From Costus lasius (lineage: Eukaryota > Streptophyta > Magnoliopsida > Zingiberales > Costaceae), in assembly GCA_027563935.2 (NCBI GenBank), contig CM050453.2:83674665-83738664 (forward strand): 64,000 nt of DNA. Reading direction: 5' to 3'. How positions within the stretch are numbered: the first letter of the stretch is position 1; each line of letters opens with the position of its first letter. The position numbers and the translations under genes were made by a program. The notes below the pieces were generated by a model that saw nothing but the letters and a program-made list of their open reading frames with translations, had not been told where the DNA came from and did not search any database. Of the stretch, positions 32,760 through 44,519 are shown piece after piece.

Positions 32760-33878
32760 TGTGAGACCTCATTTGAGACAGGCCGGGCTGGGCTGGCAGA
32801 CGAGCCCAAGCCCACGACGAAGCATGCGCGGTAGCCCACATCCACGAGTGCAAAGTCAAAATTGCGATACGTGATTTCGTCACTGATCACCCGAGCGGCT
32901 GATCCACACGAGACGATCAGCTGACGAAAGTGGGAGAATGGGCGATGCTATGGGGCAACAATTGTGAATGGAGCGATGTCAGCGTCCACGTCTCCAGCAG
33001 AGGAATCCGATGCGAACGGCGAGAGGAGCTCTTCGAACGCGGATGGCGAGCTCTTCAGACACGGCTTCGTCACGAAGGGCGTGGACTCATGCGAAGCGGG
33101 CGGCTTCGCTTTCTTTCGCGAAGCAGATGCGATCTTCGGCGCTATCTTTGGAAGCAAGCGACAGCTTCAGCAACGTTTGTGGCAGATCACACACTGAGGC
33201 GTGATTCGAGAGTCGGCTTCCTCTTTCCTATAATTCATCCGACGAGGGACAAAGGGGAGGGAGAAGCAAGAGATCAAGATTGTCGAGATTAGGAGACCTG
33301 TGAGAGATCTATGAGCATAAGAGAGGCTGAGAGCTCTATAAACTCGACGGCGAGTGTTGCCGTCGACGGGAGAGAGAGGTCAACGACTAATGTGTGTCAT
33401 CAACGAGAGGAGAGGGGTTTTGTATCCTGTTAACATGAATAATAGAGGAATTTCCCCTGAATACTGCGAGTTACCATTTTATCACTCTTCTTCTCCAGCG
33501 AAGCTCCACTCTGGTTTGACTTCAGAGGCGGCGTCTCCTTCTCCTTCACTGTCATCGACGACGGTCCAAGGCAATGGCTCCTGTGGCTGCAACGAGGCTT
33601 GGGGGAGGCGTGGGATCTTCCCTGGCCGGCCCTTCCTTCCCTTCAGTGAAGCCGGGGCGGCGGCGTGCTTGGCTCGAATGCAGGCGGCATTCGAGCGCGT
33701 CAAGTGAAGACGAACGCGTGAGCATTCGATTCGAGGAGTGAGGGAATCGAGTTTGACTTTGGTCGAAATCAATTTCGCTCAAATTTCCAATCAACAGCGG
33801 CGCGATTTTGGAGTTCGGCACGAATTTTAGAGCAGTGCGACTGACGTAGAGGTGAGGATAAGTTAGGGCACTGTGATA
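32760..33878 (+). repeat. 5' LTR of the gag-protease element
   Basis: It starts TGTGAGACCTCATTTGAGAC and ends TGTGATA, where the 3' copy ends TGTGACA. It is richer in G+C than the surrounding Athila sequence. The TATA candidate of the 3' LTR reads CTATAATTC here (about 33228). Confidence 0.85.
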
Positions 33879-33879
33879 A

Positions 33880-33893
33880 ACCGGTATCAGAGC
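33880..33893 (+). promoter_or_regulatory. Primer-binding site, initiator-Met tRNA type
   Basis: CGGTATCAGAGC follows the LTR by a few bases. It matches the usual TGGTATCAGAGC complement of initiator tRNA-Met except for the first base. It differs from the tRNA-Asp sites elsewhere in the window, confirming a separate lineage. Confidence 0.75.
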
Positions 33894-33945
33894 AAACTTC
33901 GATGACATGGTAACTCAAGGAGACCGTTTGGCGCTAGTAGAGTAG

Positions 33946-35446
33946 GTGCTCGGCCTAACGAGAAATCGGGAAGACGCTGTTGTTCCCCGAGTGGAGAACT
34001 TGCAATGCACGATGGAGCAACAGAGGTTGCAAATAATCGCCCTCCAACAAACTTTAGAAGGGATGGCAGTGCCCCAACGAAGTTTGGAAGAGGTGGCAGC
34101 GCTACGGGAGCAAGTAGCAGGCTTCGCTGCAGCTCAACAGCAGGTACAGGCGGATCTCATAGTAATACGCATGGCATTACTACATGCACAAGGCCGTGTG
34201 CCCGCAGCACCAACGATGGAGCAGGCGGCTCTTAGATCGAAGGTTCGCATCCCAAAACTTGCGATGTTCGGAGGAGCCCGATCATCCAAAGAGTTGGGAA
34301 ACTTTCTTTGGGACAAGGAGCAATTCTACATTGCCAATCATGTCTCAAACCAGGAATGAGTGCAAGTGTGTACTGCATACCTCGCAGATGATGAAAAACT
34401 TTGGTGGAGGACCAAAGTTGATTCAACATCAAGTGCAGCTGATTGGATTTGAGAGGTGTTCCGAGAGGAACTGCGGTAACAGTTTCTTCCCGGGAACTCA
34501 ACAGACCAGGCACGCGAAGCAGTGAATCAGCTCAGCCATACTGGTCAAATCCAAGAGTATGTCCGGGCTTATTCAGCACTCATGTTGGAGATATCGGACA
34601 TGTTAGAGACAGACAGGCGATACACCTTCCTCCATAATCTTCAACCATGGGCGGAGGCTGAAGTCCGAAGACATGCGCCACAGGACTAGAGGACGGCCGC
34701 AGTGATAGCCGAATCCCTTGTGGATATGAGAGCTTCATGTACAACTTCTTCAAGAGCATCAAAGTCAACCCTGAAGCGTCGCTCTCCAGCTAGGGTGAGA
34801 GCACCAAAAAGGGAGAGACCCTTTCCTCGGTGAGGCGGAGGCCAACGGGCACAATAGGAGCAGAACTGACCTACAGAGAGGGCGCAGGATCAACAGAGAC
34901 CGATGAGTTGCTTCTTGTGCAAAGGACCACATCGAATGCGCAACTGTGCAACCAGAGAGCAGATTGCAGCGATAGTACAGCGAGAGTTCGCTAAAAGGGA
35001 GGTGGCTAATGACGACCCAGTGGTGACATGTGTAGGAGCGATGGCATTGAATGCAATCACAGCAGTGTCAAGAGAAGCAGAATTAATGTACGTTCCGATG
35101 TAGATACATGGGGTCGAGGTGGAGGCAATGGTCGACACCGGTATGACTCATCTATTCATATCGGAATGCATGGCGGCACAGCTTGGTTTGCGTACTTCAT
35201 TGACGACAGCTCAGATGAAAACCATCAACACTGCAGAGCAGTAGATATTGGGCATCTCCTACGATGTCCCAGTGAAGCTTCGGAACTGGACGGGACGACA
35301 TCACATCCGAGTGGTGAAGATGGACAATTACGACGTTGTCCACGGTATTGAACTGCTTCAACGAGCGAAGGTTTCGATCATTCCACACTTGGAAGGAGTC
35401 CAAGTGGTTCATGAGGAAGTACTAGGGTGGGTCTCTAGTGTACAAT
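33946..35446 (+). pseudogene. Gag-protease polyprotein of the compact element
   Basis: One frame is followed with several stops. A Gln-rich, probably coiled-coil N-terminus (about 33990-34200, VENLQCTMEQQRLQIIALQ...) leads to the Gag core (VRIPKLAMFGGARSSKELGNFLWD, then LWW and VRAYSALMLEI), a basic segment (about 34770-34860), a zinc knuckle (CFLCKGPHRMRNC, about 34908-34946, CX2CX3HX4C) and a retropepsin domain with intact VDTGMTH (about 35128-35150), VKLRNWTG and a GIELLQ segment (the usual G-x-D-x-L motif altered). Stops at about 34360, 34690, 34850, 35101 and 35242 make it non-functional. It ends after protease at 35446; no RT follows. Confidence 0.8.
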
Positions 35447-35600
35447 GAGGTAGTTCGATGGCCTCGACTTCAAGAGCGCGGAGGACGATGAGATTGACGG
35501 ATCCCACACGAGCATGAGGTGCACATATCGCAGCAATGGTTACGATAGAAACTCCCATAGCAGACATTGAGGGCAATGTCCAGGCTGGGCAGGAGAGAAT
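35447..35600 (+). other. Gap between protease and 3' LTR, with purine tract
   Basis: About 150 bp with no conserved coding motif. GGGCAGGAGAGAAT directly before the LTR is a plausible plus-strand primer. Confidence 0.5.
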
Positions 35601-36737
35601 TGTGAGGCCTCATTTGAGACAGGCGGGCTAGGCTGGCAAACGGGCCCAAGCTCATGATGAAGCACGCACGGCAGCCCACATCCACGAGTGAAGAGTTGAA
35701 ATCACGATACGCAATTTTGTCACCGATCACCCGAGTGGCTAATCCACGCGAGACGATCAGCTGACAAAAGCGTGGACAGCGGCGAGCTCTTTAGGCGGAA
35801 GAATCGATGATGCTATGGGGCGACGATTGCAAACGGAGTGGCGTCGATGTCCGCGTCTCCAGCCGAGGAATCGGACGCGAACGGCGAGAGGAGCTCTTCG
35901 AACGCGGATGGTAAGCTCTTCAGACACGACTTCATCAAGAAGGGCGCGGACTCACGTGAAGCGGCTAGCTTCGCTTTCTTTGGCGAAGCGGACGCAGTCT
36001 TTGGCGCTATCTTTGGAAGCAGGCGACAGCTTCAGCGACGTTCGCGGCAGATCACACGCTGAGGTGATTCGAGAGTCGGCGTCCCCTTTCCTATAAATCG
36101 TCTAATGAGGGACGAAGGGGAGGGAGAAGCGAGAGATCGAGAGTGTCAAGATTGGGAGACCTGTGAGAGGTCTACGAGCATAAGAGAGGCTGAGAGCTCT
36201 ATAAAGTCGACGGCGAGTGTTGCCATTGACGGGAGAGAGAGGTCGACGACGAGTGTGCGTCATCGACGAGAGTAGAGGGGTTTTGTATCCTGTTAACATG
36301 AATAACAGAGGAATTTCCCCTTAATCCAGCGAGTTCCCCTTTTATCACTCTTCTTCTCCGGCGAAGCTCCCCTCTGGTTTGATTTCAAAAGCAGTGGCTC
36401 CATCTCCTTCATCTTCGTCGATGACGGTCCAAGGTAGCGGCTCCTGCGGCCGCAACGAGGGTTGGGGAGGCATGGGATCTTCCCTGGCTGGCCCTTCCTT
36501 CCCTCTGGTGAAGCTGCGGCGGCGGCGTGCTCGGCTCGAACGCAGGCGGCATTCGAGCGCATCAAGTGAAGACGAACGCGTGAGCGTTCGATTCGAGGAG
36601 TGAGGGAATCAATTTTGACTTTCGTCAAAATCAATTTCACTTAGATTTCCAATTGGCAGCGATGCGATTTTGGAGTTCGGCACGAATTTTGGAGCAGTGC
36701 GGTTGACATAGAGGTGAGGTTAAGTTAAGGTGTGACA
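35601..36737 (+). repeat. 3' LTR of the gag-protease element
   Basis: It aligns with 32760-33878 throughout. It starts TGTGAGGCCTCATTTGAGAC and ends TGTGACA. A good TATA box (CTATAAAT) lies at 36091-36098. Open frames in it (for example 35838-36062) have weakly similar counterparts in the 5' LTR, but there is no domain support for translation. Confidence 0.85.
36091..36098 (+). promoter_or_regulatory. TATA box candidate in the 3' LTR
   Basis: CTATAAAT after a pyrimidine run (GTCCCCTTTC). The matching place in the 5' LTR has CTATAATT, a weaker form. Confidence 0.5.
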
Positions 36738-37154
36738 GTTGGATTCTATACAATATCAATTCTACAAAATTAAAATTGAAATAAATACTGACTTCCACGG
36801 GAGAGAAAAGTTGGAGAATAGAGATAGCAGAAAAAATGTTGTCCAAACTAACTCGTTTTGATGAGAAATGTGTTGGCCCATGGCATCACACTAACCATGG
36901 TTAATCCACTCTCTCTCCCGCGTGCAAGGCTTTAGGTATGCTTTTAGATTGGCTCCATTTCGTGCGCTTCAAGATTCGTTCATGGAAGATGGGGGACCCT
37001 CCCGACGATCGCTTCCCACGAGACAACTTTCTAGAAAGTTTCTACTATGCTTAATGATGCGTAAACACACTTGTACAGGTTATATAGGCAATTTATAAGA
37101 TTTTGGTGACTGACTGATTATGTTGTAAGAAATCTTTAAACATGAATAGCCAAA
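36738..37154. other. Unassigned region
   Basis: No gene, repeat or motif was recognised. It is single-copy within the window. Confidence 0.3.
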
Positions 37155-37443
37155 TGTTAAGATTTTCGGAAGCGTGGATCTTGCCATGGTGGAGAGTTTG
37201 GAAAATGAAGATAGTAGAGAAGGAGAATAATGAAGCAGCGTAGAAGAATGATGAGAAGGAGCGGAGTTCTATTATTCTCCAAACTCAAATTACATTGGAG
37301 GACTCTTGTCCTATTTATAGACATCTTACTGACATTGAAAGTCGGTTGAAAAGCTTCTACTATTTTCTTACAAAGGTTCACCGACACTAGAAATCGGTTG
37401 ACTTTTTTCTTGAACATTCTAGAAAACTCGTTACACTCTAACA
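37155..37443 (-). repeat. Copia-like LTR (minus strand)
   Basis: A 289-bp segment with perfect TGTTA...TAACA terminal inverted repeats. On the minus strand it has CTATAAATAGGA (about 37312-37325) as TATA box. Just upstream on that strand, AAGGAGGAG (37444-37452) touches the LTR as a polypurine tract. It is therefore probably the 3' LTR of a minus-strand copia element, the rest of which is missing or unrecognised. Flanking 5-mers do not match. Confidence 0.65.
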
Positions 37444-37686
37444 CTCCTCCTTAACGAGTTTTCTTACAAACACCTAATAAACTTAATTTATATTTTCTTG
37501 TTTTGCTGCTTCTTCATAATTTCTCTTGAGCTTCTGATGTGACTTGAAAAAAAAGGTTTTTGGATAAGCTGATATTTATGCTGTTGTCTGAGCTAGTTCG
37601 ATCTACCGCCCTTATTTTCCTCTCTCTTCTGCCTTAAATCGGTTGCAAAAGCTCGAGATGAATAATGGAGGCGCAAAGCCACTACA
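37444..37686 (-). other. Polypurine tract and short non-coding stretch
   Basis: It starts with the inverted AAGGAGGAG tract. The rest has no recognisable coding motif and ends at another LTR-like start, TGTTGGATAAAATT. Confidence 0.4.
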
Positions 37687-38160
37687 TGTTGGATAAAATT
37701 AAAAATATTTATATTTTAAAATATTTATTTATTTTTTTTAACCTGGTCTAAATTAAATATTTTATTAATTAAAATTTTTATTAGTGACAAATGCCTTGTG
37801 ATCGTTTGATTTAATTCGACGGTTCTTACTATGATGGTTTAGCCTATAAATAGGTATCTGATCTCTTGGTAGAAATACATTGGTGTGTAGCTACTCTAAA
37901 AGCCAACGTGCCTCCCAAATTAAATTTTCCTTTTTGTTCTTTGTTGCTCAACGCCGAAAGGAAGCCGATCAACTTCCCTACGATCGTGATCCGCAGGAGA
38001 AGAATCTTGGTTGTATCCTGGGTGATCTCTTTGGATTTTGCTTAGACGAGGGCCCAGAAATTCACCTAAGGACAGCAGGTTTCTCCGCGCCTCCAGGCTC
38101 TTTTATTCTTATTTTAATTTTATTATTTTTGTTGATTAGCTAGAAATAGTTTAATCTACA
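37687..38160 (+). repeat. LTR-like segment, copia type
   Basis: It starts TGTTGGAT and ends TCTACA, with CCTATAAATAGG (about 37840-37852) as TATA box. A weak PBS-like string (GTGCTATCAATC, compare TGGTATCAGAGC) follows at 38164. There is only one copy in the window, so the ends are tentative. Confidence 0.45.
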
Positions 38161-38690
38161 TTCGTGCTATCAATCTTAGCTAAACTTCAGGTTGGCATTC
38201 CCATGTCCTAGCACGCTCACAGATACTGCATTTCCCATTACAACACTTCCTCCACTTGTGTTTTGAAAGGAAGTGAAATATTTTTTATTAGTACAAATAT
38301 GTACATTAGCTCTAGAGTCAAGCCACCACTCAGAATCATGGTGGACTAAATTGACAGAAGGAGCGAAGGAAATTGACCTAATAGTGTTTGTAGAAGGTTC
38401 ACCTTTAACTATATTTACTTGAGGTTTAGAATTGAATCATTTTTCCTTGGTTTGAACCTTCTCAATCTCCTTAAAATTAGGTTTGGAGTTTTTAGTGTTA
38501 TTGGTGTTCCTAGAATTAAAATTTTTACTCCTAGGATTAAACCTTTTGTTATTAGGTTTAAAGGGAATAAGAATATTATTTATATGCATAAAAAATTTCC
38601 CTAATATAAAAATTACTGTTGAAATAAACAGATTACATGTTATGGCAAAAGGTTTCAACATATCAATCTTAGGTGAAATTCTGGTAATTT
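38161..38690 (-). pseudogene. Ty1/copia gag-protease fragment
   Basis: The minus strand has an Asn/Lys/Arg-rich Gag tail (KPNNKRFNPRSKNFNSRN, about 38500-38560). Then comes a linker (VNIVKGEPSTNTIRSISFA) and the protease start SEWWLDSRANVHICTNKKYF (about 38280-38340), followed by GSVVMGNAVSVSVLGHGNANLKFS and a stop near 38180. This is the copia protease signature, with the DSGA active site changed to DSRA. No zinc knuckle, integrase or RT follows. It is a fragment lying opposite in orientation to the LTR-like segment to its left. Confidence 0.7.
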
Positions 38691-38767
38691 AAATTAAATT
38701 ATTTCTTTAATCAACGAATCTGTTAATTATTATTCTGTTTATTATTATTTCCATTGTTGGGATGATG

Positions 38768-38870
38768 CTGCAGTTGGCTAGCACGTAGGTCTCTTAGCTA
38801 TTGAGTCATCATGAGATGGAGAGTTCAAGCCTCTCTCAACCCATTAAACTCTAGAGCAATAAAGATTAAA
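38768..38870 (+). mobile_element. Possible tRNA-related SINE
   Basis: TTGGCTAGCACGTAGG (38774-38789) resembles a pol III A box and GAGTTCAAGCC (38821-38831) a B box, about 47 bases apart, as in tRNA-derived SINE heads. A tail and target duplication were not identified. It cannot fold as a normal tRNA by eye. Confidence 0.35.
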
Positions 38871-38970
38871 CATTTTAATCTCCAAGTAGATTAAACTTCA
38901 GGTTGACATTCGTGCTATCAATCTTAGGTGAACTTCAGGTTGACATTTAATTGAAGACACACCAAAAACT

Positions 38971-40159
38971 TGTTGTATCCCAACAAGTAGGTAAATAAAA
39001 CTTATTTCTGAAGTCGCAGCCAAAACTTATTGTATGGCGCACAGGGACTTGTCACCCCCTGATAGGGCTCCAAAAACTTGTTGAGTTACTACACTTGTTG
39101 TTATCTTCGCAAGTGCACGGATACTCAAAGTAATAAAGAAAGATCGAAAACACACGGGAAAATACTATCAGAGAGAAACTGGGACTAGGGTTTCATTCAC
39201 TTTAATTTTCATGACTAGATATATAAGGATATTCATCAATCAAATTCTATTATTATAAAGGCATAATTTACTTTGTTATGAGATTAACTCACTTTCGTGC
39301 AGATAACCATGCAGAGACCAATCCTCGCTTTCGCGCAAGATTTATCCCAGGCTAATGATAAGTAAATCATCAAACGAAGAATTCGTGGATCACTTTCGTG
39401 CATCCGAGTTCTAAGTTGATCGCCTCGAGTGGAAACTCAAGGATCACTTTCGTGCATCCGAGTCTCAACACAAGTTCTACCTATGGTTCTCCAACGTTCC
39501 GATCCTCACTTTCGTGCAAGATCTCCACATTTGACACAATAACTCAATCCTAGGTTCATAATTATCAACAAGGCAATTAAACTACTAAAATCAAGAAATA
39601 AGAACTTAACCTAATTTCTTACGGTGAGTTCCTACTATTCAATTTTAGGGTTCCAAGTTCTCAAGCAAATCACCTTTCGGTCCTTATTGCGAAAACTCTA
39701 AATCATGATGATAAAGGGTAAACTAAGGAGAATCTTAGAGCAATAAATGCATAGGTAAAATTATCAAAGTAGAATAATCATGATGAAAGCAAAAAGTATC
39801 TAGTCATTAAGAAAATCAAAGGGAATTACTCCCCCCATGTCCCAAAGAGTGTTTAAGCTCGCATGGTGAAGAAAATACAATATTCCATTATTTTAGAAGA
39901 TCAAAAATCAAAGGAAAAGAAGTTTTAGGAAAATACACCACGGCTGTGAAATTAAACACAGCCATAATTTGCAAATGAGGGCGATGAACAATAGCGGCGC
40001 CTCCTTCTTTTTTGATTTCTCTTTCAATTGATCTCCTTTCATTCTGAAACTTCTGGTACGTTGTCTCCTCCTCTTAGGCGAAGCTTCAGTGTGAATTTCA
40101 CGGCTAGAGGTGGCCTCCACGCCTCTCGGCGTGAGGCCGAACCCTAAACGCCTCTCTCA
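38971..40159 (-). repeat. Truncated LTR (element F, minus strand)
   Basis: It starts TGTTGTATCC, matching the inverted LTR 3' end of element E. It contains the inverted GAAAGTG repeats (about 39290-39520) and the CT/GA block (about 39990-40140). It ends abruptly at about 40158, where the leader of another copy begins, so U3 with its palindromes is missing. To its left, CACACCAAAAACT resembles the first bases of a PBS (AGTTTTTGG) before diverging. Confidence 0.75.
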
Positions 40160-40322
40160 TAAATTTTAGAAAATCTCAGTTCTGTCACAACTTCAGAAAA
40201 TCCAAAACTGGCAAAAACAAAAAACAAAGTTAAATCTTAAACAAATAAAACCTAGTCTAGCAATACTAATAACTATTTTGATATTAACAAAACTAAGGTC
40301 CCCGGCAACGGCGCCAAAAAGT
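40160..40322 (-). promoter_or_regulatory. Leader and perfect tRNA-Asp primer-binding site (element F)
   Basis: 40299-40316 is the inverted 18-mer TCCCCGGCAACGGCGCCA, a perfect match to the tRNA-Asp 3' end. The common leader (GAAAATCTCAGTTCTGTCAC block) follows down to 40160, where a deletion joins it to the inside of an LTR. All coding sequence of F is deleted. Confidence 0.8.
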
Positions 40323-42257
40323 TGTTGTATTTGAAAGTAGGTAAACTAACTTATCTCTAGTGGATACTCAGGAAAACCAAAGACTTGTTGTGTTCCTAAA
40401 CTTGTTGATGTGCCCGCAAGTGCACGGATGTTCGAAGTAATAAAGAAAGTATCAAATCCACAGGGACCTATGTGTTAAGTACCAAATAATTGTATTTTTT
40501 ACTAGCTAAGCAACCGATTTTAATGCAAGTAAGCAATATAAAGGGTGAAAAGATAAATCAGAGAGAAACTGGGACTAGGGTTTCATCCACCTTAATTTCA
40601 ATGACTAGACATAAATAAAAGATCGTCAGACTAATCTTATCATGATAAAGACTTAATTTACTTCAAAAAGGGATCATCTCACTTTCGTGCAGACAATCAT
40701 GTAGGGATCAATCCTCATGTTTTGCACAAAATCTATCCCAATGCTAAAGATAAGTAAATCATCAATCAAAGAACTCAAAGATCACTTTCGTGCATATGAA
40801 TTCTAAGTTGATTGTCTCGAGTGGAATCTCAAGGATCACTTTCGTGCATCCGAGACTCAACACAAGTTCTACTTATGGTTCTCCAACGTTCCGATCCTCA
40901 CTTTCTTGCAAGATCTCCACGTTTGACACAATAACTCAATCCTAGATTCAAATTATCTATCATGGTAATAAGATCACTAAAATCAAATAATTAAGAACTA
41001 ACCTAATTTCTTACGGAAAGTTCCTAACATGCAATTCTAGGATTCCAAGTTCTCAAGCAAGTCACCTTTCGTTCCTTATTACGAGAACTCTAAAACATGA
41101 ATAATAACATAAATCTATGGAGAATCAAAGTGCAATTATTCACATAAGTAAAATTATCAACATAAAACTATTTTGACGAAGATAAAAAGTTATCTAATCA
41201 TTAAGAAATCTAAGGGGATTACACCCCATGTCCCAAATATGTTTAAGCTTGCATGGAAGACGAAATACAACAAGCCATAGTATCAAAGTGTTAGAAATCA
41301 ATGAAGAAGAGGGTTTAAGAAAATACACCACGGCGGTAATATAAATTATAGTTGTATTTTGCAAAGGAAACTCATTGTGAACAGTGCCCGAGCCCTTCTT
41401 TCGTTGATTCCTCCTCCAATCGAACTCCTTTTGCTCTGAAACTTTTGGGGTGTCATCCTCTCCTCCTAGCGAAGCTTCTATGTAAAAATCGTAGCCTGAG
41501 GTGGCCTCCATGCCTCTCGGCGTGAAGATGAACCCTAAGTGCCTCTCTGTTGATTGCTCTCTCGATTCCCTATAAAAATTGGGTCTTTCGGTGTCTTTAT
41601 CTTCTCCTCGATGAGACCAGTCCACCACTTCTTTCGAATCTCAATTTGGATGTCTGGATCTCCCGCAATCATCTCCACAAAAATCGGGCTTCAAAGTTGA
41701 CCGCGGAAGTCGGGTTCAAAGGCAGAAATACGGCAGTGTAATATTTCACAGCAGTGCCGTAAAATCAGTCGCATTCTCTAATCTGATGTTGTCTGGAAAC
41801 TACAGCACTGTAAAATGGTTCACGGCACTGCCGTAAAATTGGCTGAACTCTCTGGTCGAAATAGTCTGGAAAATATGGCCCGTGTCAAAGTTTACGGCAG
41901 TGCCGTAATTTCAGCAATTTTCTCTGTTCTGAATGTGCTTCAAAATACGGCAAATGTAATTTCTTACGGTCGTGCCGTATTTTTCATTAAACTCTCTGAT
42001 TTTGGTGTGTTGCTCTGATTTGCGTGAAATTTGTCAGGTGATCTCCTCTTGATGATGGTAACTCTTCCATGTCTTTGATTTTGTTTGAAAATGCCTTAAA
42101 ATAGTGTCTTTTTACCTGAAAATCATGAAAAACCAAAACAAAAGTAGATTTTGTAATATTTGATAAATTTAGCATAAAAATAAGCAAAAGATCTTGAATT
42201 TAGCATGAAAAGATATATAAAATGATACAAAATATACTATATATTTTGGTGTCATCA
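40323..42257 (-). repeat. LTR shared by elements F and G (minus strand)
   Basis: It runs from TGTTGTAT to GTGTCATCA. A primer-binding site and leader lie on its left (5' LTR position for F). The GAGGACAAG priming region and the internal part of G lie on its right (3' LTR position for G). It carries GAAAGTG repeats about 40680-40920, the CT/GA block about 41400-41640, and palindromes about 41725-41985 such as TTACGGCAGTGCCGTAA near 41895. Confidence 0.88.
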
Positions 42258-44510
42258 AAATACATAAGGCTCAAACTTTGCTTGTCCTTAAGCAAAAATC
42301 AAAAATTGATTGAAAGATAAATCTTTTCATGCTCAATAAATTTCTAAAATACAATCACCAATGAAAAATTTCATCAATTGTTTCACAAAACTTCAAATAA
42401 ACATATCATTCTGAGAACTCAACCCTCTAGATCCACAACTCAATCAAATAAAACTTTGCAACTCGTATAATAAATAGAATTTTCAATCTCATGATTTCAC
42501 CCAATTTCAGTTCAAATCTATCATGCTTTTGTTTACAGGAATTAGGTTTCCAAGATCTTTTTCCACACATATTTTTTTATTCATTTTTTTTCTTTTTCAT
42601 GCATTTTTGTTATTTTTGCATAGATGGCATGTACCCACATAGATACATACTTTTTATTTTCGACTTCAACTCTTTTCTTCGGTACCACTGTCAATTTTAC
42701 ACAGTGCCAAGTAGAGGAGTCTTATTATTATTTTCTCTCATTATCTTTTAGTCAAAGACTTCAACCCATATCTTAGGTACCACTATCAATTTTACATAGT
42801 GCCAAGTAGGGGAGTCTCTCACTATTTTTATGGATCTTGGATGCTTCTTTCCCAACAAATAGCAAAATAGACTAAACATCTACTAGGTTGATCAATTGAT
42901 ATCAATTCAGTAATCATACTCATATGCTCATTTTATTTAAAGAAGTAGTTTCACCATTGGATCTTATTCCTCAAATAACACATTTACCTAAAATTTCATG
43001 CATCAACCAATGTCAAATTTCAAAAGATAGATATGCATTGAAGAAATAAATCTAACATAATAGGTTTCTTTCTAATCATAAATACAGGTTTATTCATCAT
43101 CAAGGAAGAATCTATCAATGAGATTTTTTTTTAAAAAAAAAAATAGAATCACACCACAAGATAGTAGAAAGTGGATCATCAATAATCATATCATCATACA
43201 ACCATATCGAAGAAATATCAGTAAATAAAATTCAGAATTCATCCACACAACCATATGAAATAATCATGAATACAAGAGAGTGCAAACAATACTCACAAGA
43301 CTATATAGCAAGCTCTCACCAAAAATACATAAGGCTCAGACCAAAAATAGTGTCGGGGCAGATGCTGCTAGGTCCAAAGATGTGCCTTCTCAAAATTTTT
43401 ACCTGCACAGTTCAAGATACATAAGGCTCAGTCTAAAAATAGTCTCTAAAAATAATAATGATAAAAATAATTTTCTCAAGGGAGAATCAGAGATGTCGCC
43501 GGAGGTCTGAAGAGGATGCCGGTGGAAAGAGTCGAGCAGGCAAGAAGTAGAGGTGGAACAGATGCTATCTGAAAAAGCTGCTAGCAATGATGGTGGTGCT
43601 GCCGATAGTAGAGTGAGTAATCTCTAGTGGCTTGCTAGAGACAACAGTCCTGGAGGTGAGATCGTCGGCCAGTGGGTGCCAGAAATAATGCTGCATGGAT
43701 AAAAAAATCAGTCACTAATAAAGAGTCTGCTGCATAAATAAATAAAATCAATAGAATAAGAGGTAGTAGAAGAAGTAAGAGTCTGTAGATGGTATAATCC
43801 AGTGTCGACGGCTGGAAACAGTGATGTCAGAGGCAGATGCAGTGGTAGCTAGAGGTGGAAGACAGTTGCTCCTGAAGATTTCTGGATCTGGAGGCAAAAG
43901 AAGCAATAACAGGAAGAAAGCAAACAGAGCAGCAACTATATTTTTTATGAAAAGTAGCTATACCCAAGAATAAAATTTAATGATCCAAAATGAAAACAGA
44001 CAAAATCGTGTGGTAGAATGAAACTTGTTCTTTTCATGTGTAAAAAAATTGAAGGATCAAAATCTATCAGGAATTTAGGGCATCAGCAGAAAGAAGGCTA
44101 ATCAGATTACAAAACTGCAAAAACTGTACAAAAGTTAATCAAATTCGAAAAGTTGTCATGTGTCCTAGAATGATCAAAAAATATTTTCATGAAATCAACT
44201 AATCCACGAGATAAAACGACAAATGTTCTTCAGATTCCATGCGAAAGATCAGGGTTTCAACTCATAAAGCATCATAAAAACATGCTGCAAAAACGCTAAT
44301 CAGAATAGTCAAAAGAAAACTGCTGCAGAAATTAAGCAGAATCGAAAAGATGCTATGTGTTTTAGAAAGATCCATGGACTTTAAAATTCAGCAAAAATAT
44401 CCAGATGATAGACAAAGATTAGTAGTTCATGTTTGTGCCAAAGATCAAAAATTTTCCCAACCCAGTTTCTTAAAATCGTAGCGAGAAAACACCTACTCAT
44501 ATAAGCAGAA
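42258..44510 (-). other. 3' untranslated region of element G
   Basis: Non-coding. The inverted GAGGACAAGCAA priming motif variant (TTGCTTGTCCTTAAG) lies at 42278, the tandem repeat at 42675-42830 and the GTCGACGGCTGGAAA block near 43805. Collinear with I over almost its full length. Confidence 0.6.
42675..42830 (-). repeat. Pre-LTR tandem duplication (element G)
   Basis: Two inverted copies, near 42679 and 42770, with GGTACCACT...CAATTTTACA and AGTGCCAAGTAG. The last copy can form the CACTAT/ATAGTG stem. Confidence 0.7.
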
Positions 44511-44519
44511 TGCAGAGTT

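Larger units (their letters stand above)
32760..36737 (+). mobile_element. Compact LTR element with gag-protease only
   Basis: Two direct LTRs (32760-33878 and 35601-36737), a primer-binding site, one gag-protease frame and a purine-rich tract (AGGAGAGAA) before the 3' LTR. Total length is about 4 kb. No RT, RNase H or integrase fits in the 1.7-kb interior. Flanking 5-mers are ATTAG and GTTGG, which could be a target duplication with two A-to-G changes or unrelated. The layout resembles the TR-GAG class of plant non-autonomous elements, here with protease added. Confidence 0.82.
38158..38947 (+). repeat. Direct repeats flanking the copia fragment
   Basis: ACATTCGTGCTATCAATCTT plus the following ~22 bases (AACTTCAGGTTGRCATT) occurs at 38158-38199 and 38906-38947. 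AACTTCAGGTTGACATT also occurs once more at about 38893. The fragment and the SINE-like segment lie between the copies. Confidence 0.6.

Noticed and set aside
32964..33197. Ser/Glu-rich frames in both LTRs of the gag-protease element as a possible host exon
   Set aside because: Present in both LTRs with substitutions and no recognisable domain; more likely chance open frames in GC-rich DNA.
33946..34525. Overlapping open frames 34005-34235 (plus), 34232-34513 (minus) and 33552-33908 (minus)
   Set aside because: Alternate-frame shadows of the gag-protease frame or the GC-rich LTR; no domain similarity.
37880..38143. 87-codon frame after the TATA box at 37843
   Set aside because: Lies within the LTR-like segment; no similarity recognised and no support as a gene.
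40299..40316. Possible tRNA gene fragment (tRNA-Asp 3' end)
   Set aside because: Only the 18-base primer-binding site is present, without the rest of a tRNA.
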